From: Actinomadura luteofluorescens
GTDB lineage: Bacteria; Actinomycetota; Actinomycetes; Streptosporangiales; Streptosporangiaceae
Reading direction: 5' to 3'
NCBI RefSeq assembly: GCF_013409365.1
Contig: NZ_JACCBA010000001.1
Coordinates: 5,332,001 to 5,396,000, forward strand
Length of the DNA stretch: 64,000 bases
A program made the translations under genes and the position numbers. Positions 57,707-64,000 of this stretch are shown here, piece by piece. How positions within the stretch are numbered: the stretch's first letter is position 1; each line of letters starts with the position of its first letter. The notes beneath the pieces were generated by a model. That model had not been told where the DNA came from and did not search any database. It saw only the letters and a list, made by a program, of their open reading frames with translations.

Positions 57707-58537
57707 TCACCTGAGGAAGATCGTGAAGTCGGCCAGCTGGGGGAGGACGTCCGGCGGGACGTCGGCGTCCACGGCCATCTCCTCGACGGAGACGAACCCG
57801 CCCGTCTCCCCGCGGCGGCGGACGATCCGGTCGGCGATCTCCGGGGTCATGCCGGGCAGCGCCTCCAGGATCTCGCGGGGCACGTGGTTGACGTCCACCA
57901 GCCCGCCGTCGTCGTAGGCGCGCGGCGAGTCGGGGCGGCCGATGCGCAGCTCGCGGGCGAGCGCCGGGTCCTCGGCGGCGAGCGCGCGGGCCTGCTCGCG
58001 CAGCGACCGCCGGTACTTGGCGACCTCGATCGCGTGCTCGTTGAGCGCGTGGCCGGGGTTCTCGCGGGGGAAGACGGACGACCGGACGGCGAACGCGTGC
58101 CCCGTCCCGGCGATCCACAGCAGGAGCATCATGAACGAGCCGAAGACGAGGAAGAACGGGTTGCCGGACTGGAGCATCATGAGCACGGCCGCCGTGCCGG
58201 CGCCGTAGCCCGCGGCGGTGCCCCCGAGCGCCAGGGACCGCCGCCGGACGGCCGCGTACAGGAACGAGAGCGGCGTCCCGAAGCCGAGAGTGACGAAGGG
58301 CACGAAAGCCCACAGGACGCCGCGGGCGGTCTGCGGAGTGATCGCCGGGACGGGCGACGGCAGAGGCGGCTGCGGGGGCATGGGCGGACCCGGGTACGGG
58401 GGACGCCAACCGGCCGCCGCGGGCGGACGCCGCGGAGGCGGCGCCGGGTACCGGAACGGGGGACGAGGCTGGTCGGACGTCGGCCGAGCGGCATGCTCGG
58501 GCTCGGGATCGTAGGGGCGCTCCGCGTGATGACCCAC
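57707..58537 (-). CDS. Helix-hairpin-helix membrane protein (antisense within nuo locus 2)
   Basis: 276 residues. A proline-rich N-terminus (1-65), two or three hydrophobic segments (70-95, 105-150), a basic helical region, then a ComEA-like helix-hairpin-helix ([42 protein letters not shown]). The motif is typical of DNA- or protein-binding HhH units. It is on the opposite strand between nuoH2 and nuoI2, ending 20 bases after nuoH2. GTG start after GGGGAGGG. Role unknown. Confidence 0.78.
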   Translation of the reverse strand: MGHHAERPYDPEPEHAARPTSDQPRPPFRYPAPPPRRPPAAAGWRPPYPGPPMPPQPPLPSPVPAITPQTARGVLWAFVPFVTLGFGTPLSFLYAAVRRRSLALGGTAAGYGAGTAAVLMMLQSGNPFFLVFGSFMMLLLWIAGTGHAFAVRSSVFPRENPGHALNEHAIEVAKYRRSLREQARALAAEDPALARELRIGRPDSPRAYDDGGLVDVNHVPREILEALPGMTPEIADRIVRRRGETGGFVSVEEMAVDADVPPDVLPQLADFTIFLR

Positions 58538-58639
58538 ATGCCCTCCCCGGCCGCAACCCTGCTCTCTGGCACACGACCTATACCTCGTTGGACGAACGCG
58601 GAACCCGCCGCGTTCCCCCCGCGCCGATCGTGCGCAATC

Positions 58640-59224
58640 ATGGGGCGCGTGGGACGGCTACCAGGAGGCGGGCTGGCCAAGGGGCTGGCGGTCACGTTGC
58701 GGACGATGACGCGGCGGTCCATAACGCGCCAGTACCCCGAAGTGCAACCGGATCTGGCGCCGCGCAGCAGGGGCGTCATCGCGCTGTTCGAGGAGAACTG
58801 CACGGTGTGCATGCTGTGCGCCCGTGAGTGTCCCGACTGGTGCATCTACATCGATTCGCACAAGGAGACGCTCCCGGCCGAGGGCGGCGGACGCCCCCGG
58901 ACGCGCAACGTCCTCGACCGGTTCGCGATCGACTTCGCGCTGTGCATGTACTGCGGCATCTGCATCGAGGTGTGCCCGTTCGACGCGCTGTTCTGGTCGC
59001 CGGAGTTCGAGTACGCCGAGTACGACATCGCCGAGCTGACGCACGAGAAGGAACGCCTGCGGGAGTGGATGTGGACCGTCCCTCCGCCGCAGGCGCACGA
59101 CCCGGCCGCCGAGCCGCCCAAGGAGGTGGCCGCTGCGGAGAAGGCCGCCGCGCGGGCCGCCCGGTCTCCCGGCACGGGTTCGCCCCGGACGGGTCCGCCC
59201 GGCGAGCCGGGGGAGCGCGGATGA
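58640..59224 (+). CDS. nuoI: Complex I subunit I, second locus
   Basis: 194 residues. Both cluster sites are intact: [15 protein letters not shown] and [16 protein letters not shown]. Two candidate starts, ATG 58640 and GTG 58649; the ATG is used. The last 40 residues are an Ala/Pro/Gly-rich tail. Its stop overlaps the nuoJ2 ATG. Because the HhH gene is divergent, nuoI2-N2 probably have their own promoter in the 102-base gap. Confidence 0.9.
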   Translation: MGRVGRLPGGGLAKGLAVTLRTMTRRSITRQYPEVQPDLAPRSRGVIALFEENCTVCMLCARECPDWCIYIDSHKETLPAEGGGRPRTRNVLDRFAIDFALCMYCGICIEVCPFDALFWSPEFEYAEYDIAELTHEKERLREWMWTVPPPQAHDPAAEPPKEVAAAEKAAARAARSPGTGSPRTGPPGEPGERG

Positions 59225-59814
59225 GCGGCCAGGAGATCGTGTTCACGCTGCTCGGCGTGGTGGCGGTCGGCTCCGCGATCCTCGTCGTCACGACGCGGCA
59301 GCTCGTCCACGCGGCGCTGTGGCTGGTGGTGTCGTTCGGCGCGCTCGCGGGCGGCTACCTCGTCCTCACCGCGGAGTTCGTCGCCTGGGTGCAGGTCCTC
59401 ATCTACGTCGGCGCCGTCGTGGTGCTGCTGCTGTTCGGGGTCATGCTGACGCGGGCGCCGATCGGGGAGTCCGCCGACCTGGACTCGGGGAACCGGTGGG
59501 CCGCGCTGGCCGTCGCCGCCGCCACGGCCGCCGTCCTGGTCACGGTGATGGTCATGGGGTTCGGCGACGCGCGGACTCCGCTGCGCGCGGGCGGCGGATC
59601 GGCGGAAGAGCTCGGCGGCGCCGTGTTCCGGACGTGGGTGCTGCCCTTCGAGGTCCTGTCGGTGCTGCTGCTCGCCTCGCTGGTCGGCGCGATCGTCCTG
59701 TCGCGGTCGGACATCCGGGCCCGCCCGGCCGCGGCGGCCAAGCCGAACGCGAAGCCCGAAGCCAAGCCGAACGCCAAGCCGGACGCGAAGCCGGACGGGA
59801 AGGGCGACGCCTGA
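59221..59814 (+). CDS. nuoJ: Complex I subunit J, second locus
   Basis: 197 residues, five helices ([49 protein letters not shown]). The tail is a lysine-proline-alanine repeat ([20 protein letters not shown]), positively charged and probably disordered. ATG overlaps the nuoI2 stop; the stop shares one base with the nuoK2 ATG. Confidence 0.9.
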   Translation: MSGQEIVFTLLGVVAVGSAILVVTTRQLVHAALWLVVSFGALAGGYLVLTAEFVAWVQVLIYVGAVVVLLLFGVMLTRAPIGESADLDSGNRWAALAVAAATAAVLVTVMVMGFGDARTPLRAGGGSAEELGGAVFRTWVLPFEVLSVLLLASLVGAIVLSRSDIRARPAAAAKPNAKPEAKPNAKPDAKPDGKGDA

Positions 59815-60215
59815 TGCATCTCGCCTACCCGACGGTGGTCGCCGCCCTGCTGTTCTCCGTCGGGGTGTACGGGGTGCTGGCGCGCCGCAACGCGATCCTC
59901 GTCCTGATGTCGGTCGAGCTGATGCTGAACGCGGTGAACCTCAACCTCGTCACGTTCGACGTCTGGTACCGGGACCGGCTCCACGGCGGCCAGGTCCTCA
60001 CGCTGTTCACCATCGTGATCGCCGCGGCGGAGATCGGGCTCGGCCTCGCGATCGTGCTGCTGGTGTTCCGCAACCGGCAGATGATCGACGTCGACCGGCT
60101 GCGCGCCCTCGCCGAGGAGGCGCCGGACGCGGCGCCCCGTCCGGCCGAAGGCGGAACCGCGGACCGGGAAGCCGGCGCCGAACCGGCACCCGAGCCCGAG
60201 GAGGCGTCGCCGTGA
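59814..60215 (+). CDS. nuoK: Complex I subunit K, second locus
   Basis: 133 residues: a normal three-helix NuoK core ([19 protein letters not shown] and [16 protein letters not shown] keep both buried glutamates) plus a 35-residue acidic tail ([18 protein letters not shown]). TGATG junction with nuoJ2; stop overlaps the nuoL2 GTG. Confidence 0.92.
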   Translation: MHLAYPTVVAALLFSVGVYGVLARRNAILVLMSVELMLNAVNLNLVTFDVWYRDRLHGGQVLTLFTIVIAAAEIGLGLAIVLLVFRNRQMIDVDRLRALAEEAPDAAPRPAEGGTADREAGAEPAPEPEEASP

Positions 60216-62092
60216 TCTGGCTCGCGTCGTTCGTCGCGCTGCCGCCGTTCCTCGCAGCGTTCGCCGGGATGCTGTCCGGCCCGTCCCTGACGCGGCTGCT
60301 GCGCGGCGCCCCCGCGGGCTCGCCGCCCGGCGCCGGCTCGCCGCTGCGCAACGGCCCGGCGCTGATCGCGTGCGCGCCGGTCGCGGTGTCGCTCGTCCTG
60401 TCGGCGATCGTCGCGGTCGCCGTCTGGCGGGACCCGGGGACGCGCACCGGCGCGCTCACGCTGGTCGACACCGGGTCGGTGCCGATCAGCGTCGGGCTCC
60501 AGGTGGACGGCCTGGCCGCGGTCGTCGGCCTCATGGTGTGCTGCGTGGCGCTCGCCGTCCAGGTGTTCTCGGTCGCGTACATGTCCGGGGACCGGCGGTA
60601 CTCCTCCTACGCCGCGTTCATCTCGCTGTTCACGTCCGCGATGCTGCTGGTCGTCTACTCCGGCGACCTGATCGTCCTGTACGTGGGCTGGGAGGTCATG
60701 GGCATCTGCTCGTACTTCCTGATCGGGCACCACTGGGAGGAGCGGTCCAGCTCGCGGGCGGCGGTCAAGGCGTTCCTCGTCACGCGGCTCGGCGACGTCG
60801 GCTTCCTCCTCGGCGTGATCGTGCTCGGCGTCGGCGCCGGGACGTTCCAGATCGACCGGATCGTCCGGACGGCCGGCGACCTCCCGCAGTCCACCGCGAC
60901 GGCGGCCGCGCTGCTGCTCCTCGCCGGCGTCGCGGGCAAGAGCGCCCAGTTCCCGCTGCACACCTGGCTCCCGGACGCGATGGCGGGCCCCACCCCGATC
61001 AGCGCCCTCATCCACGCGGCGACGATGGTCGCGGCGGGGATCTACGTCGTGGCGCGCCTGTACGGGGTGTTCCTCGCCGCCCCGACCGCGCTCGCCGTGC
61101 TCGGCGTCGTCGCCGTGGTGTCCATGGTCGGTTCGGCGTGCGCGGCCCTCGCCCAGGACGACCTGAAACGCGTCCTGGCGTACTCCACGATCAGCCAGCT
61201 CGCCGTCATGGCCGCGGGGCTCGCGGTGGGCGCGGAATCGGCGGCGGTCTTCCACCTGCTCACGCACGCGGCGTTCAAGGCGCTGCTGTTCCTGGCCGCC
61301 GGGTGCGTCATCGTGACCGCAGGGTCGAACATGCTCGCCCACTACGGCGGCCTCCGGCGCGGCATGCCCCTCACCTTCTGGTCGATGACCGTGGGTTTCG
61401 CCGCCCTCGCCGGTGTCCCGCCGTTCAGCGGATGGTTCAGCAAGGACGCCGTCATAGAGGCCGCCCAGCACGCCGCCCTGCATGGCGGCGAGGTCACATC
61501 GGGCGGGATCGCGTGGCTGGTCTATGTCGGATTGCTCGTCACGGTCGTCTTGACGGCCGCCTATGCGATGCGTGCGTGGTTGATGACGTTCTTCGGTGAG
61601 CGGCGCGGAACCTACGAAGTCCGCGATCCGGCACGGATCCTGACGTGGACCGTGGTGGCGCTGGCCGTCCCCGCCGCGATCCTCGGATTCTTCGGCCTCG
61701 GGGCTCCGGAGCTGCGGCCCCAACTCGGGGCCTCGCTGCTCAGCGTCCTGCTGCTCGCCGTGGGCGCGGGTGGGGCGTTCCTTGCCTGGAACCGCGACCC
61801 GGCGTTGGATCCCGCGCGCGCGCTCGGGCCCGTCCGGACTGTCTTCGCGCGGGCCTTCTTCGTGGACGAACTCTATGCGGTGGTCATCGTCCGGCCCGTC
61901 CAGGCTCTGGCGCGTCACGTCGTCCAGTTCGACCAGCGCCGCGTGGACGCCACCGTCCTCGGCACCGGACGGGCCGCGGCCCGGCTCGGCGGCCTGGTCA
62001 GATTCGTCCAGAACGGGAACCCGCAGACCTACCTCACCGGCCTGCTCGCCGGTGTCGCCCTCATCGCGGCCGCGGTGGTGATCTTCCAGTGA
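60212..62092 (+). CDS. nuoL: Complex I subunit L, second locus
   Basis: 626 residues. [25 protein letters not shown] and [31 protein letters not shown] keep the pump glutamate and lysine. The lateral helix follows, near residues 540-626. GTG overlaps nuoK2; stop overlaps nuoM2. Confidence 0.94.
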   Translation: MIWLASFVALPPFLAAFAGMLSGPSLTRLLRGAPAGSPPGAGSPLRNGPALIACAPVAVSLVLSAIVAVAVWRDPGTRTGALTLVDTGSVPISVGLQVDGLAAVVGLMVCCVALAVQVFSVAYMSGDRRYSSYAAFISLFTSAMLLVVYSGDLIVLYVGWEVMGICSYFLIGHHWEERSSSRAAVKAFLVTRLGDVGFLLGVIVLGVGAGTFQIDRIVRTAGDLPQSTATAAALLLLAGVAGKSAQFPLHTWLPDAMAGPTPISALIHAATMVAAGIYVVARLYGVFLAAPTALAVLGVVAVVSMVGSACAALAQDDLKRVLAYSTISQLAVMAAGLAVGAESAAVFHLLTHAAFKALLFLAAGCVIVTAGSNMLAHYGGLRRGMPLTFWSMTVGFAALAGVPPFSGWFSKDAVIEAAQHAALHGGEVTSGGIAWLVYVGLLVTVVLTAAYAMRAWLMTFFGERRGTYEVRDPARILTWTVVALAVPAAILGFFGLGAPELRPQLGASLLSVLLLAVGAGGAFLAWNRDPALDPARALGPVRTVFARAFFVDELYAVVIVRPVQALARHVVQFDQRRVDATVLGTGRAAARLGGLVRFVQNGNPQTYLTGLLAGVALIAAAVVIFQ

Positions 62093-63597
62093 TCTTCGTG
62101 CTGATGATGGCGATCCCGCTGCTCGGGGCGCTGGCGATGCTCGTCCCGGCGAACCGGTTCCTGCGCACCGGCTTCGCCGTCCGCGCCTTCGGGACGGCCG
62201 TGTCCGCCGCGACCCTCCTCGTCGCGATCTCGGCCATGACGGCGTTCGACTTCGGCGACACGTCCCGCATGCAGCTGGAGGTCGACCGGGCCTGGGCGCC
62301 CGCCGTCGGCCTGCGGTTCCACCTCGGCGTCGACGGGATCTCGCTGCCGCTCGTCGTGCTGACCGCCCTCCTGACGTTCCTGTGCTTCCTCTACACGCTG
62401 CGGCACCCACCGGAAGGCGGCCGGATCCGGCTGCTGACCGCGCTGCTGCTCGTCCTGGAGGTCGGGATGCTCGGCACCTTCGTCGCGCTCGACCTCGTGC
62501 TGTTCTTCGTGTTCTTCGAGACCGTCCTGGTCCCCATGTACGTGGTGATCATGCTGTGGGGCGGGACGGGACGCCGCGCCGCCGCCACGAAGTTCATCCT
62601 CTACACGCTCCTCGGCTCCGGGCTCCTGCTCGCCGGGATGCTGCTCGTCGGCGCCGAGGCCGGCACGCTCGACATGACCGACCTCGCCGCCCGGCACGGG
62701 TCCGGCCTCTCGCACGGCCTCCAGGTCACGGCGTTCGCCCTGATGGGGATCGGGTTCGCGGTCAAGGCGCCGATGTGGCCGCTGCACACCTGGCTGCCGG
62801 ACGCGCACACCGAGGCCCCCACCGTCGGGTCCGTCCTGCTGGCCGGGGTGCTGCTCAAGATGGGCACCTACGGCCTCGTCCGCGTCGCGCTCCCGCTCGC
62901 CCCGGACGGCGCGCGGGTCTGGGCGCCGTGGCTCGGCCTCCTCGCCGTCATCGGGATCGTCTACGGCGCGCTCGCCTGCCTCGCCCAGCGCGACCTCAAA
63001 CGGATGATCGCCTACTCGTCCGTCGGGCACATGGGGTTCGTCCTGCTCGGCATCGCGACCCTCACGCCCGTCGGCGTCAACGCCGCCCTGTTCGGCAACA
63101 TCGCGCACGGCCTGATCACCGGCCTGCTGTTCTTCCTCGCCGGCGCGGTCAAGGAACGCTGGGACACCGCCGACATGAACGCCCTCGGCGGCGGCATGCT
63201 CAGCACGTCCCCGCGGCTGGCCTCCATCCTGACCTTCGCGGCCGTGGCGTCCCTCGGGCTCCCCGGCCTCGCCGGGTTCTGGGGCGAGGTGCTCGCGCTG
63301 ATCGGCGCGTACCGGCCGCACGCCGACCTGCCCCGCGAGACGTTCGTGACGTTCATGGCCGTCGCCGCGCTCGGCACCGTCCTCACCGCCGCCTACTTCC
63401 TGCGGATGCTCGCCAGGCTCACCCACGGGCCGTCCGACGGCGTCGCCGTCCCCCGCGGACCGGTCGCACGGGTCTCCCTCCAGGAGTACGCCGCCTGGGT
63501 GCCGCTGATCGCGCTGACGCTGCTGGTCGGCCTCTGGCCGAAGACCCTGCTGGACGTGACCACGGGTCCGGTCCGCGCGCTGTTCGGAGGCGGCTGA
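62089..63597 (+). CDS. nuoM: Complex I subunit M, second locus
   Basis: 502 residues. FVFFETVLVPMYVVIMLWGG and [34 protein letters not shown] keep the pump residues. The GTG at 62089 overlaps the nuoL2 stop and gives a standard N-terminus ([17 protein letters not shown]). Its stop shares one base with the nuoN2 ATG. Confidence 0.94.
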   Translation: MIFVLMMAIPLLGALAMLVPANRFLRTGFAVRAFGTAVSAATLLVAISAMTAFDFGDTSRMQLEVDRAWAPAVGLRFHLGVDGISLPLVVLTALLTFLCFLYTLRHPPEGGRIRLLTALLLVLEVGMLGTFVALDLVLFFVFFETVLVPMYVVIMLWGGTGRRAAATKFILYTLLGSGLLLAGMLLVGAEAGTLDMTDLAARHGSGLSHGLQVTAFALMGIGFAVKAPMWPLHTWLPDAHTEAPTVGSVLLAGVLLKMGTYGLVRVALPLAPDGARVWAPWLGLLAVIGIVYGALACLAQRDLKRMIAYSSVGHMGFVLLGIATLTPVGVNAALFGNIAHGLITGLLFFLAGAVKERWDTADMNALGGGMLSTSPRLASILTFAAVASLGLPGLAGFWGEVLALIGAYRPHADLPRETFVTFMAVAALGTVLTAAYFLRMLARLTHGPSDGVAVPRGPVARVSLQEYAAWVPLIALTLLVGLWPKTLLDVTTGPVRALFGGG

Positions 63598-64000
63598 TGA
63601 TCCAGGACATCGACTACGCGGCGGTCGCGCCGCCCCTGATCCTCGCCGTCGCCGCGATCGTGCTGCTGCTCGCCGACGCCTTCGACGCGCCCCGCCGCGT
63701 CCTGTCCCGGCTGTCCGGCGGGTCGCTCGCCGCCGCGCTCGCCGCCGTGGCCGCGCTCGCCGCCGGGGACCGCCGCGCCACCTTCTGCCTGCCGGACGGC
63801 CTGCGCTCCGGCGGCCCCGCCTCCTGCTCCTACGTCGCCGACGACTTCACCCTGCTGTTCCAGGGGATCATCCTCGGCGCCGCCGTCATCGTCGTGCTGC
63901 TGTCCCTCCAGGAGATCACCGACTCGAAGATCCCGGTGGGGGAGTACCACTTCCTGCTGCTCGCCGCCGTCATCGGCGCCCTCACCCTGGTCGCGGCCCG
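63597..64000 (+). CDS. nuoN: Complex I subunit N, second locus (3' partial)
   Basis: The ATG at 63597 begins IQDIDYAAVAPPLILAVAAIVLLLADAF, a NuoN-like first helix pair, and continues open to the window edge (134 codons). ADDFTLLFQGIILGAAVIVVLLSLQEITD is consistent with NuoN. The rest lies outside the window. Confidence 0.85.
   Translation, partial: MIQDIDYAAVAPPLILAVAAIVLLLADAFDAPRRVLSRLSGGSLAAALAAVAALAAGDRRATFCLPDGLRSGGPASCSYVADDFTLLFQGIILGAAVIVVLLSLQEITDSKIPVGEYHFLLLAAVIGALTLVAA

Overview
The window is high-GC DNA with many GTG starts, menaquinone genes, a conservon-type G-protein/kinase operon, DUF397/DUF5753 regulators and KorAB. It is clearly actinomycete chromosome. Two nuo loci, KorAB and the gene families would suit a Streptomyces or Thermomonosporaceae (Actinomadura-like) host; the genus is an inference.

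Layout. (1) 1-19131: menaquinone methyltransferase (5' end outside the window), a MenJ-like FAD reductase, the complete nuoA-N operon for the 14-subunit NADH:menaquinone oxidoreductase, and a polyprenyl diphosphate synthase. Quinone synthesis and the quinone-reducing enzyme are thus collinear. A perfect Rex operator (776-793) lies ahead of the reductase and nuo block. (2) 19132-21816: dispersed repeats, a divergent MFS exporter/LysR pair, and an inverted plus tandem repeat block. (3) 21817-29955, all minus strand: a conservon (kinase, roadblock, DUF742, small GTPase) downstream of a coupled diterpenoid-type set (P450, class I terpene synthase, class II cyclase). The cyclase reading frame is broken by a +1 shift. 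(4) 30329-39083: mixed small genes, including RarD-like and DUF2809 membrane proteins, a secreted protein, a flavoprotein, a peptidase E-like protein, a frameshifted DUF2716 gene, an XRE/DUF397 pair and a cyclase-homology protein. (5) 39084-46697: an ABC permease, an unusual alpha/beta-hydrolase-ABC ATPase fusion, TetR, and a divergent MFS transporter carrying three carboxypeptidase-regulatory-like domains, coupled to a YceI protein with one such domain. (6) 46880-54528: a SecD-head-like membrane protein, KorAB, and two paralogous proline-rich anchored proteins. (7) 54681-64000: a second, reduced nuo locus (A B C H I J K L M N, cut off in N) with no nuoD, E, F or G, interrupted by an antisense helix-hairpin-helix gene.

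How it fits together. The first nuo locus is a complete NADH-driven proton pump whose expression is probably tuned to NADH/NAD+ by Rex. The second locus keeps the whole membrane arm and the iron-sulfur relay subunits B and I, but lacks the NADH module and the 49-kDa subunit. It must borrow parts or use another donor; KorAB, about 3.7 kb away, makes reduced ferredoxin and is a natural candidate. The terpene block and its conservon form the main accessory region. All functions are from sequence motifs read by eye; no database search was run.
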